From Leifsonia sp. 1010 (GTDB lineage: Bacteria; Actinomycetota; Actinomycetes; Actinomycetales; Microbacteriaceae): 64,000 nt of DNA. Under the pieces are notes generated by a model. It was given only the letters and a program-made list of their open reading frames with translations, was not told the origin of the DNA and made no database searches. Below are positions 7,393 to 14,850 of the stretch, piece by piece. Each line of letters starts with the position of its first letter. Positions within the stretch are counted from its first letter, which is position 1. The DNA is taken from assembly GCF_031455295.1 (NCBI RefSeq), contig NZ_JAVDSL010000001.1, forward strand, positions 2,108,001-2,172,000, written 5' to 3'. The translations under genes were made by a program, and so were the position numbers.

Positions 7393-8478
7393 TCAGTCGC
7401 GGGTGACCGTGAGCCCCAGCCACGCGGCCAGGTCGTCGATCGCGGCATCGACGGCGTCCCGCGTGCTGGGGCTGAACGGCTCGTCCTCGTGCATGGCTGC
7501 GACGAGCAACACCCCGGCCTTCCGGTCGGCCGCGGCGTCGAGCTTGCCCACCAGGCGATCCTCGTGGAGGATCGGCAGCGCGAAATAGCCCCAGCGGCGC
7601 TTGGTTGCCGGCTTGTACATCTCCAGCAGGTATTCGAACCCGAACAGCTCCTGCGACCGCACCCGATCGTGGATGAGCCGATCGAAGGGCGACAGCAGGG
7701 CTGTGCGGCCGGCGAACGGCTGCCCGACAGCGGCCGGATCGACCCGCCACTCGCGGTCGCTGCCCTCGACGCGCACCGGGACGCCGGCCTCTCCGACGAG
7801 CTGCGGACGTGCGATGCCGAGCGCGCGCAGGCGGCGCTCGTCGCGCAGCCGGGTCGCCTCCGGCTCCGGGATGACCTCGATGCCGGTCGGGTACACCCGC
7901 TCGGCGAGGTCCCACGTGCGCTGGCGACCGATCCGCCCGGCGACGGCGACCTCGCCCAGGCCCTGCAGCAGTTCGAGCATGTGGGTGACGTTCTTCTCGT
8001 GCGTCCATCCGCTCGACTGCCAGGGCACCTCGGCCGTGTCCGGGATGTCCTTCGAGAGCAGGGGACCCGCGTCGCGCAGCCGGTCGAGCACGTCGCGCCG
8101 GAACCCCGGGTTCGCTTCGAGCCACGCCCGCCAGCCGCTGTGGATGGGACCGGCCGCCATCCGCGCCAGATTCAGCCCGAGGTCGGATACCGGGCGGACC
8201 ATGGCGAACGGAGGCTGGACCGGGTCGTCCTGCGCCTTCAGCTCGTACAGCGTCCGATCGTGCTCGACCGCCTGTGCGAGCTGCTCCGGACGATACGACG
8301 CCCCGAGGCGCGTGAAGGCGATCAGGTCGGCACTCGGCGCGATGGCGGCGGTCGGGTCGAGCTGCAGGAAGGTCAGGTGCTCAACCAGCGGGACGAGGCC
8401 GACCGGGCGTCGCGCATCGAGCCGTTGCGCGCGCACGGCGATGCGCCGCGCCTCGTCGCGATCCAGTACCTCGGTCAT
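7393..8478 (-). CDS. AlkZ/YcaQ-like DNA glycosylase (HTH_42 family)
   Basis: The 361-residue product belongs to the winged-helix HTH_42 family that includes AlkZ and YcaQ/AlkX. These glycosylases remove bulky alkyl lesions or unhook interstrand crosslinks, some acting in antibiotic self-resistance. The catalytic Q-hydrophobic-D motif appears as Q39-L40-D41 in HLTFLQLDPT, the form associated with the YcaQ/AlkX branch rather than the QxQ of AlkZ. Also visible are LYELKAQDD, the WTHEKNVTHMLELL helix and the conserved LLSPFDRLIHDR near residue 265. No biosynthetic cluster surrounds it, so a housekeeping repair role is more likely than self-resistance. It is convergent with the SDR. Confidence 0.85.
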   Translation of the reverse strand: MTEVLDRDEARRIAVRAQRLDARRPVGLVPLVEHLTFLQLDPTAAIAPSADLIAFTRLGASYRPEQLAQAVEHDRTLYELKAQDDPVQPPFAMVRPVSDLGLNLARMAAGPIHSGWRAWLEANPGFRRDVLDRLRDAGPLLSKDIPDTAEVPWQSSGWTHEKNVTHMLELLQGLGEVAVAGRIGRQRTWDLAERVYPTGIEVIPEPEATRLRDERRLRALGIARPQLVGEAGVPVRVEGSDREWRVDPAAVGQPFAGRTALLSPFDRLIHDRVRSQELFGFEYLLEMYKPATKRRWGYFALPILHEDRLVGKLDAAADRKAGVLLVAAMHEDEPFSPSTRDAVDAAIDDLAAWLGLTVTRD

Positions 8479-8498
8479 CGCTTCGGCGATCGCCGGGC

Positions 8499-9209
8499 TC
8501 AGCGGTCGGCGAGCTCTGCGAGCAGCGCGCCCAGTTCGGAGGGCCGGGTGAACATCGGCCAGTGGCCGGTCGGCAGCTCCACCACGTCCCAGTGCTCGAG
8601 GCGCCCGACCTCGGCCACGGCCGGCTCACCGCCGTCGATCCACGAGCGCAGGTCGGCGGGAGTGAACTCGCACGCGACGATGGTGGCCGGCACCGCGCGC
8701 CGACGAGAGTCGTCCGCGAGCTCGATCGGTCCCGCGACGACGTCGGCGGGTTCCGGCACCGCGATCCGGCGGAACTCGTCGCGCTGCTCGTCGGTCAGGT
8801 CGATGAGGTCGGCATCCTCGAAGTCCTCCCAGTCGGGGAGCTCGACCTGGCCGTCGGCCGCGGGCAGGTCGGGCGCGACGGATCCGCCGGGACCGAGCGG
8901 CCAGGAGTCGACGTACACCGTGCGCACGACGCGGTCCGGACGCTCGGCGGTCGCCGCGTAAGCGAGAGGACCGCCACCGGAATGCCCGACGAGCACCACA
9001 TCCCGCTCGTCGCCGCCCAGGTCGTCGATGGCCCGCACGATCGCATCCACGTGGTCGCGCACGCGGATGCGGCTGCGGTCGGCGTCGCGCGACTCGAGGC
9101 CGGGGAGCGTGAGCGGATGCGCCGTATGGCCCGCGCTCTCGATGGCCGGGATCACCTCCCGCCACGCGTCGGCGCCGAGCCAGAAACCGGGGACGAGAAC
9201 CATCTGCAT
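8499..9209 (-). CDS. Alpha/beta hydrolase
   Basis: A 236-residue alpha/beta-hydrolase fold protein with the nucleophile elbow GHSGGG in VVLVGHSGGGPLAYAA (about residue 76), an N-terminal HG-type oxyanion segment VLVPGFWLGADAW, and a C-terminal catalytic His in ELPTGHWPMFTRP. The substrate is unknown; such proteins are usually annotated simply as hydrolases or salicylate esterase-like. It lies downstream of, and on the same strand as, nothing obvious in a pathway; only 20 bases separate it from the glycosylase gene, so both may share a transcript. The first ATG is preceded by TAGCGT six bases away, suggesting leaderless transcription. Confidence 0.82.
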   Translation of the reverse strand: MQMVLVPGFWLGADAWREVIPAIESAGHTAHPLTLPGLESRDADRSRIRVRDHVDAIVRAIDDLGGDERDVVLVGHSGGGPLAYAATAERPDRVVRTVYVDSWPLGPGGSVAPDLPAADGQVELPDWEDFEDADLIDLTDEQRDEFRRIAVPEPADVVAGPIELADDSRRRAVPATIVACEFTPADLRSWIDGGEPAVAEVGRLEHWDVVELPTGHWPMFTRPSELGALLAELADR

Positions 9210-9279
9210 GGGCCGACGCTACCGCGGTGCACCGACATCGGGGCAGGGGCGGCGTCGCGGGTGGAGCGCGACCGCGCAC

Positions 9280-9744
9280 TCAGAGCAGGGCGAGGCGGCC
9301 CACGATCTTGTCGATCCGGTTCCGCGGCCCCACCACGCTCACCGCGTAATAGGGGAGCGCGTCGGACGGTGTCTCCGCGACCGTCTCGAGGTACTCGTCG
9401 TAAACCCGGGTCAGCTGGGCCGCAGCGGGCATGTCGGCGACGAAGACGCCCTCCGATGCGGCCGCCTTCGCCCGGATCGCCGCCAGCTGCTCACCGCTCG
9501 CACGCAGCACCGAGCACCCTGCCCAGGGGAGGCCGGGATGCGTGCTGGCGTCGGCATCCACCGCGTCCGGTCCGAGCAGCCCGGTGACGCCCGCGGCCGT
9601 CGCCGCCGCCGTGCAGATCGCCGCGTTGGCCGCGATGCCCGTCGGAAGGGATTCGTCGACGACGACCACCCACTTCAGCCGCGCTGCGCGCGTGGGCGCC
9701 GCCGTGTCCACTTCGTCGGGCAGGAAGCCGACCTGATCCGCCAT
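9280..9744 (-). CDS. DUF2000 family protein
   Basis: The 154-residue product matches DUF2000, a family with a peptidyl-tRNA-hydrolase-2-like fold. The visible marks are KWVVVVDESLPTGIAANAAICTAAATAAG near the N-terminus, GLPWAGCSVLRASGEQL in the middle and PYYAVSVVGPRNRIDKIVG at the C-terminus. Its biochemical role is unknown. It is divergent from an Lrp/AsnC regulator at 9848, a pairing that suggests direct control, and the shared 103-base region holds a perfect CCGAA-N5-TTCGG inverted repeat. A ribosome binding site GAGAGGAA lies before the ATG at 9744. Confidence 0.82.
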   Translation of the reverse strand: MADQVGFLPDEVDTAAPTRAARLKWVVVVDESLPTGIAANAAICTAAATAAGVTGLLGPDAVDADASTHPGLPWAGCSVLRASGEQLAAIRAKAAASEGVFVADMPAAAQLTRVYDEYLETVAETPSDALPYYAVSVVGPRNRIDKIVGRLALL

Positions 9745-9810
9745 TCGTGTTCCTCTCGTTCGGTGGTTCGGGCTTCAAACTACAGAATCCGAGGCAACGG
9801 TGCTGCTAAT

Positions 9811-9825
9811 CCGAATTTAGTTCGG
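9811..9825. promoter_or_regulatory. Candidate Lrp/AsnC operator
   Basis: A perfect inverted repeat CCGAA-TTTAG-TTCGG, 15 bases with an AT-rich centre, lies between the divergent DUF2000 and Lrp genes. It covers the expected -35 region of the regulator promoter whose -10 box (TATCCT, 9835-9840) sits seven bases before the GTG start. Lrp/AsnC proteins typically bind 13-15 bp imperfect palindromes with AT-rich centres, so autoregulation and control of the DUF2000 gene are likely. This is inference from position and symmetry. Confidence 0.55.
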
Positions 9826-9847
9826 CAAGTGCCTTATCCTGGGCATC

Positions 9848-10303
9848 GTGGACGAACTTGATTGGGCGATCCTGCGCGAACTGCAGTCGGATGCACGCAA
9901 GAGCAATCGCGACGTCGCCGCGGCCGTCGGCGTCTCGCCGAGCACCGCGCTGGAACGGACGCGGGTGCTCCGGCGGAAGGGCGTCATCCGCGGGGCGGTG
10001 CTCGACGTCGACCTCGCCTCCATCGGCCGGCCGGTGCAGGCGCTCATCGCTGTGCGCATCCGTCCGCCGTCCCGCCCGGTCATCGAGGGGTTCCGCGACT
10101 GGGTGGCCTCCTTGCCGGAGACCCTCGGCGTCTTCGTCACGAGCGGCAACGAGGACTTCATCGTGCACGTCGCCGTCGCCGACAACGAGAGCCTGTACGC
10201 CTTCGTGATCGACCGGCTGACACAGCGGCGGGAGATCGCCGACGTGCGCACCAGCGTCGTCTACGAGCACCTGCGCAACGGAAGCCCGGAGCCGGTGGAC
10301 TGA
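9848..10303 (+). CDS. Lrp/AsnC family transcriptional regulator
   Basis: A 151-residue regulator with the family's two domains. The N-terminal winged helix-turn-helix reads ELDWAILRELQSDARKSNRDVAAAVGVSPSTALERTRVLRRKGVI (residues 3-47). The C-terminal RAM/AsnC ligand-binding domain contains VFVTSGNEDFIVHVAVAD and the DVRTSVVYEHLR end. The start is a GTG at 9848; TATCCT lies seven bases upstream and no ribosome binding site is present, so the mRNA is probably leaderless. The effector is probably an amino acid, as usual for the family, but none can be named. Likely targets are itself and the divergent DUF2000 gene. Confidence 0.92.
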   Translation: MDELDWAILRELQSDARKSNRDVAAAVGVSPSTALERTRVLRRKGVIRGAVLDVDLASIGRPVQALIAVRIRPPSRPVIEGFRDWVASLPETLGVFVTSGNEDFIVHVAVADNESLYAFVIDRLTQRREIADVRTSVVYEHLRNGSPEPVD

Positions 10304-10359
10304 TTCCGCGCGCGGGCTACGATGTGCGGCACCGCATCCTTCCGAGAGAGGAACAACGC

Positions 10360-11178
10360 ATGCCCGCACTCACCGACACCTTCACGCTGTCGAACGGCGT
10401 CACCATCCCGAAGATCGGGTTCGGCACCTGGCAGATCCCGGACGGCTCCGAGACCTACGACTCGGTCCGCACCGCTCTCGACGCGGGCTACCGGCACATC
10501 GACACGGCGCGCGCCTACGGCAACGAGGCCAGCGTCGGCCGCGCGGTCCGCGACAGCGGCATCCCCCGCGAGGAGATCTTCATCACCACCAAGTGCCCCG
10601 CCGAGGTGAAGGACGCGGAGGGCGCCCGGCACGCCTTCGACCGGTCGACGGCGCTGCTCGACCTCGGGCCGATCGACCTCTACCTCATCCACGCGCCGTG
10701 GCCGTGGAACGCCATCGGCAGCGACCACCGGGCCGGGAACATCGAGGTGTGGAAGGTCTTCGAGGAGCTCTACGAGCAGGGCCGCACCCGCTCGATCGGC
10801 GTCAGCAACTTCGAGGTCGCCGACCTCGAGTCGCTGATCGACGCCACGGATGTCGTGCCGCACGCCAATCAGATCCGCTGGTTCGTCGGGAACACCCAGC
10901 CCGAGACGACCGCGTACAGCAAGGAGCACGACATCCTCGTCGAGGGGTACTCGCCGCTCGCAACCGGGCGCCTGCTCGACAACGGCGACATCAAGGAGAT
11001 CGCCGACAAGTACGGCAAGTCGGTCGCCCAGGTGAGCATCCGCTACCTCCTGCAGAAGGACATCCTGCCGCTGCCGAAGTCGACGACGCCCGAGCGCATC
11101 CGCGAGAACGCCGACGTCGACTTCGAGCTGTCGGCAGAGGACGTGGCCGCGCTCGACGCCCTCGATTCGGGTGAGTGA
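10360..11178 (+). CDS. Aldo/keto reductase
   Basis: The 272-residue product is a standard NADPH-dependent aldo/keto reductase of the 2,5-diketo-gluconate reductase type. The catalytic tetrad is visible: D48 and Y53 in GYRHIDTARAYGNE, K78 in ITTKCP and H111 in LIHAPWP. The C-terminal cofactor motif LPLPKSTTPERIRENADVDFELS is intact, and the length is usual. AGAGAGG precedes the ATG by about eight bases, and a TACGAT box near 10318 is a possible -10 element. The physiological substrate cannot be inferred. It follows the Lrp gene by 56 bases on the same strand and may be read through from it. Confidence 0.92.
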   Translation: MPALTDTFTLSNGVTIPKIGFGTWQIPDGSETYDSVRTALDAGYRHIDTARAYGNEASVGRAVRDSGIPREEIFITTKCPAEVKDAEGARHAFDRSTALLDLGPIDLYLIHAPWPWNAIGSDHRAGNIEVWKVFEELYEQGRTRSIGVSNFEVADLESLIDATDVVPHANQIRWFVGNTQPETTAYSKEHDILVEGYSPLATGRLLDNGDIKEIADKYGKSVAQVSIRYLLQKDILPLPKSTTPERIRENADVDFELSAEDVAALDALDSGE

Positions 11179-11247
11179 CGCGTCGAGGTGCCTGCGGGCA
11201 TGACCGAATCGGGCACACGGGAATAAGGCCGCCCCTCCTGCGTTGGA

Positions 11248-11268
11248 CTTGAGTGCACAAGGCTCAAC
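11248..11268. promoter_or_regulatory. HAIR-like inverted repeat (candidate HspR site)
   Basis: The sequence CTTGAGT-N7-GCTCAAC matches the actinobacterial HAIR consensus CTTGAGT-N7-ACTCAAG in 12 of 14 arm positions and in spacing. It sits immediately downstream of a possible -35 box (TTGGAC, 11243-11248) and about 20 bases before the GTG start of the Clp ATPase gene, so HspR bound here would block the promoter. HAIR sites are known upstream of dnaK and clpB operons in actinobacteria. Confidence 0.75.
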
Positions 11269-11288
11269 TTTCAGAAACAGGAGAACAC

Positions 11289-13835
11289 GTGCCTGAGAAC
11301 TTCACTCCCGACGGTGACGGCGCCAACTCGTTCGACGAGTTCCTCGCCCGGTACCTCGCGGGTGAGCGTGCGCGTAACGCACGCTCCATCGACATCAGCC
11401 GCTTCCTCAGCCGACGCACCCAGGAGATCCTGGCGGAGGCCGGACGGTTCGCGCTGCAGCACGGCCACAGCGAGCTCGACGCGCTGCACGTGCTGCGCGT
11501 GATGGCCGAGCAGGAGCCGGCCGCCGACGCCATGCGCCGCATCGGCGTCGACCCCTCCCGGGTGGCCGAGGCCGCCGAGTCGCGCCTGCCCGCCCCGGGC
11601 GACGTGATCCACGCTGACGGCGCATCTATCACCGGGCCGCTCCAGCGCGCCCTCTTCCACGCGTACCAAGTGGCTCAGGCCTCCGGCTCGACCTACATCG
11701 ACCCCGAGCACGTCTTCTTCGCGCTCGTGATCGGGCGGGATGCCCCGGCCGGCCGCGTGCTGCAGGCCGCCGGCGTGACGCCGGAGGCCCTCACCGAGGC
11801 GATGCGTCAGAGCACCACGGTGGGCGCCGGCCAGCCCGGCGACCCGGACGCCGCGCAGGGCGACTCGCAGACCCCGATGCTCGACCAGTTCGGCACCGAC
11901 CTGACCGCGCTCGCCCGCGACGGCAAGCTCGACCCGGTGATCGGACGCCTCGACGAGATCGAGCAGACCGTCGAGATCCTCTCCCGCCGCACCAAGAACA
12001 ACCCGGTGCTGGTCGGTGAGGCCGGCGTCGGCAAGACCGCGATCGTCGAGGGCCTCGCCCGTGCGATCGTCTCCGGCGACGTGCCCGAGCAGCTGCAGGA
12101 CAAGAAGGTCGTCTCGCTCGACCTGGCTGGAATGGTCGCAGGGACCCGGTACCGCGGCGACTTCGAAGAGCGGCTCACCAAGCTCATGGACGAGATCAGC
12201 GACGGCAAGGACGAGCTGATCGTGTTCATCGACGAGCTGCACACCGTGGTCGGCGCCGGAGGGTCCGGCGAGTCCGGCGGGATGGACGCGGGCAACATCC
12301 TGAAGCCCCGCCTGGCCCGCGGCGACCTGCACCTGGTCGGCGCGACGACACTCAAGGAGTACCGCCGCATCGAGAAGGACCCGGCGCTCGAGCGCCGCTT
12401 CCAGCCGGTGACCGTCGGCGAGCCGTCGGTGGAGGACGCGGTCCTCATCCTCGACGGCCTCCGCGGCGCGTACGAGGAGCACCACGGCGTGACCTACACG
12501 GCCGACGCGGTCCGCGCCGCCGTGGAGCTCTCCGACCGGTACATCTCCGACCGCTTCCTGCCCGACAAAGCCATCGACCTGATCGACCAGGCCGGCGCGC
12601 GTCTGCGCCTGTCGCTCGGTAAGCGCGTCGACACGTCCGCCCTCATGGAGCGCCTGGCCACGCTGGAGTCCGAGAAGAACTCCGCCGTCGCGGCCGAGCA
12701 CTACGAGGAGGCGTCGCGTCTGCGTGACGAGATCGAGGCCGTTCAGCGTTCGCTGGACGAGCTCGGTTCCGCCCCGCGGGTCGAGGCCGTCGTGGGCGAG
12801 CCCGAGATCGCGGCCATCGTGTCGCGTTCGACCGGCATCCCGGTGTCGCGCATCGGCGAGGCCGACCGCGAGCGCCTCGCGCGCCTCGAGTCGGAGCTGC
12901 ACCAGCGCGTGATCGGTCAGGATGACGCGGTCGTCGCGGTCGCGAAGGCCGTCCGCCGCAACCGCACCGGCCTCGGTGACGAGCGTCGCCCGGTCGGCAG
13001 CTTCCTCTTCCTCGGCCCGACGGGTGTGGGGAAGACCGAGCTGGCCAAGTCGCTCGCATCGTCGCTGTTCGGCGACGAGAAGGCGATGCTGCGCTTCGAC
13101 ATGAGCGAGTTCGGCGAGCGCCACACGGTCGCCCGTCTGGTCGGCGCCCCTCCCGGGTACGTCGGCTACGACGAGGCCGGTCAGCTGACCGAGCGCGTGC
13201 GCCGCAACCCGTACTCGGTTGTGCTGTTCGACGAGATCGAGAAGGCGCACCCGGACGTGTTCAACCTGCTGCTGCAGGTGCTCGACGACGGCCGCCTCAC
13301 CGACGGCCAGGGCCGGACGGTCGACTTCCGCAACACGGTCGTCATCATGACCTCCAACCTGGGCTCGGAGTTCCTGGCGTCGCGGAGCGGCGCGCTCGGC
13401 TTCGTTCCGGCCGGTTCGGACGGGTTCTCCTCGGAGAAGGACATCCGCGACCGGGTCATGGGCAAGCTGCGCGAGGCCATGCGCCCCGAGTTCCTGAACC
13501 GCATCGACGAGATCGTGCTGTTCCGGAAGCTGGATGCCGAGCAGCTCCGCGACATCGTCCGCCTGCTGCTGACCGCGACGGCCTCCCGCCTGTCCGCCCG
13601 CGACATCGCCTTCGAGGCGACGGATGCGGCGGTCGCCTGGATCGCCGACGCCGGATACGAGCCGGAGTACGGCGCCCGCCCGCTCCGCCGTGTCATCCAG
13701 CGCGAGGTCGACGACCGCATCGCCGAGCTCATGGTCAGCGGCGATCTCTCCGAGGGCGGCCGCGTGATCGTGGACGCCGAGGCCGGCGACCTGCGGGTCG
13801 CCGCGGCTCCCGCGGCCCTCCCGGTGGCGGCGTAA
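11289..13835 (+). CDS. ATP-dependent Clp protease ATP-binding subunit (ClpC/ClpA-type AAA+ unfoldase)
   Basis: The 848-residue product has the double AAA+ architecture of class I Clp ATPases: a Clp_N region (about 45-185), AAA1 with Walker [10 protein letters not shown] (near 243) and a short middle segment with a UVR-like [20 protein letters not shown]2 follows, with Walker [13 protein letters not shown] (near 577), and a ClpB-D2 small domain. ALGF before the EFLNRIDE block resembles the L/IGF loop that docks ClpP, so it probably feeds a ClpP protease rather than acting only as a disaggregase. The GTG at 11289 has AGGAG upstream; the N-terminal tail of about 40 residues differs from canonical ClpC. 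A HAIR element suggests heat-shock control. Confidence 0.9.
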   Translation: MPENFTPDGDGANSFDEFLARYLAGERARNARSIDISRFLSRRTQEILAEAGRFALQHGHSELDALHVLRVMAEQEPAADAMRRIGVDPSRVAEAAESRLPAPGDVIHADGASITGPLQRALFHAYQVAQASGSTYIDPEHVFFALVIGRDAPAGRVLQAAGVTPEALTEAMRQSTTVGAGQPGDPDAAQGDSQTPMLDQFGTDLTALARDGKLDPVIGRLDEIEQTVEILSRRTKNNPVLVGEAGVGKTAIVEGLARAIVSGDVPEQLQDKKVVSLDLAGMVAGTRYRGDFEERLTKLMDEISDGKDELIVFIDELHTVVGAGGSGESGGMDAGNILKPRLARGDLHLVGATTLKEYRRIEKDPALERRFQPVTVGEPSVEDAVLILDGLRGAYEEHHGVTYTADAVRAAVELSDRYISDRFLPDKAIDLIDQAGARLRLSLGKRVDTSALMERLATLESEKNSAVAAEHYEEASRLRDEIEAVQRSLDELGSAPRVEAVVGEPEIAAIVSRSTGIPVSRIGEADRERLARLESELHQRVIGQDDAVVAVAKAVRRNRTGLGDERRPVGSFLFLGPTGVGKTELAKSLASSLFGDEKAMLRFDMSEFGERHTVARLVGAPPGYVGYDEAGQLTERVRRNPYSVVLFDEIEKAHPDVFNLLLQVLDDGRLTDGQGRTVDFRNTVVIMTSNLGSEFLASRSGALGFVPAGSDGFSSEKDIRDRVMGKLREAMRPEFLNRIDEIVLFRKLDAEQLRDIVRLLLTATASRLSARDIAFEATDAAVAWIADAGYEPEYGARPLRRVIQREVDDRIAELMVSGDLSEGGRVIVDAEAGDLRVAAAPAALPVAA

Positions 13836-13855
13836 CCCGGCCCGCACCTCCCACC

Positions 13856-13889
13856 GAAGCGCCGGTCCTGTTCGCAGGGCCGGCGCTTC
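13856..13889 (+). terminator. Hairpin terminator after the Clp gene
   Basis: A 13-bp stem GAAGCGCCGGTCC / GGGCCGGCGCTTC with one G-T wobble and an 8-base loop lies 20 bases after the clp stop codon. No T-run follows, as is usual in GC-rich actinobacteria. Confidence 0.7.
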
Positions 13890-13972
13890 GTGCGCTGCGC
13901 AGCAGCCACTCTTCGAGCATGTAAAATCCTAAATAGTCCCACATCAAGATTACATGACAGGATTTCTGAAAC

Positions 13973-14695
13973 ATGCCCGCTATGTACAACAGCACTCGCA
14001 GAGCCCGTTCGCGCTCGGCGCTGCTCCTCGCAGGCTTCATCGCCGTAGCCACCCTCACCGGTTGCGTCGCCGACAGCCCGGCGCCCTCAGCGAAGCCGAA
14101 GCACTCGACCTCTAGCACCTCGTCTGCCCGGCCGACCACGAAAGCACCGACATCCGATGCCGATGATTACAAGGCGGCTGATTGGGCGACCCCGATCAAG
14201 ACGGGCACGATCATCGGTACCGCGTCCTCGGACGCACTGAAGATCGACATCCATCAGGTAGCCATCGCTAGCGCCACCAACGATGGGATCCAAGTGGACC
14301 GCGAGACGAAGGAGCGCCTGCTCAAGGTCGGAGACGAACTCGTTGCTCTCAACTTCGTGGCGACGAACGTGAGCTCGTCACCGATTCGATTGGTCTCGCT
14401 GCTGCCGACCGTGCATTCGGATGCGTATCCGTATTTCGGCGGAGTGCCGACAGGCAGGGAGATGGATTGGATGCGGCAGATCGGCGTCGATAAGTTGGGC
14501 CACAAGCTCGATCCCGCCTCGCCGAAGACCTGGGTGCTCAAGCCCGGAGAGTCCTTTGCCGCAGGAGACAGCTACAAGCTGTACGACGCTCCCTATGAGG
14601 TCACGCTGAAGGTCTACCCCGCGAACGAGGATGGCTCGCTTCAACTGGAGTCCGCCCTGATGGACACCAAGGTGCCGGTGACGCTTAAGCGCTGA
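13973..14695 (+). CDS. Predicted lipoprotein of unknown function (DUF4352-like)
   Basis: The 240-residue product starts with a basic n-region and hydrophobic stretch ending in the lipobox LTGC (about residues 28-31), so it is probably lipid-anchored outside the membrane. A Ser/Thr-rich linker follows. The C-terminal globular part is a beta-rich domain with KVGDELVALNFVATNVSSSPIRL and VLKPGESFAAGDSYKL, which resembles DUF4352/immunoglobulin-like modules but cannot be assigned with certainty. Codon use is less GC-biased than neighbouring genes (for example GAT, GCT, TAT, TTC/TTT mixed), and the 55 bases upstream are AT-rich with an inverted repeat, which hints at acquisition by transfer. The ATG at 13973 is preferred because AGGA lies about ten bases upstream. 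Confidence 0.72.
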   Translation: MPAMYNSTRRARSRSALLLAGFIAVATLTGCVADSPAPSAKPKHSTSSTSSARPTTKAPTSDADDYKAADWATPIKTGTIIGTASSDALKIDIHQVAIASATNDGIQVDRETKERLLKVGDELVALNFVATNVSSSPIRLVSLLPTVHSDAYPYFGGVPTGREMDWMRQIGVDKLGHKLDPASPKTWVLKPGESFAAGDSYKLYDAPYEVTLKVYPANEDGSLQLESALMDTKVPVTLKR

Positions 14696-14710
14696 GGCGT
14701 CCCGACCAGT

Positions 14711-14758
14711 TGACGCAACACGCCGTCGCGGCGGGGGGCGCGACGGCGTGTTGCGTCA
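14711..14758. terminator. Perfect 20-bp stem palindrome (dispersed family 2, copy 1)
   Basis: Two perfectly complementary 20-base arms (14711-14730 and 14739-14758) flank an 8-base loop between the lipoprotein gene and the penicillin-binding protein gene. The core CGCAACACGCCGT is shared with the palindrome at 30017-30071, so this is a repeated element rather than a unique terminator. It lies 16 bases after the lipoprotein stop codon and can serve as its terminator. Confidence 0.8.
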
Positions 14759-14850
14759 CCTAGGGGCCGGGCGCTTCGCCATGTGCGCATCCTGAACGTC
14801 TCCAAAGGGACGCACACCCGAACCCCTGGACTCATCCAGGGTCGCCTGGT

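Noticed and set aside
5937-7448. Long minus-strand frame over the SDR and regulator genes
   Set aside because: Fully overlapped by two genes with clear motifs; composition is that of a frame shadow.
11271-13847. An 858-codon open frame antisense to the Clp ATPase gene
   Set aside because: Its composition (Glu, Arg, Gly, Asp, Val repetitive) mirrors the complementary strand of a high-GC gene; no domain or ribosome binding site supports it.
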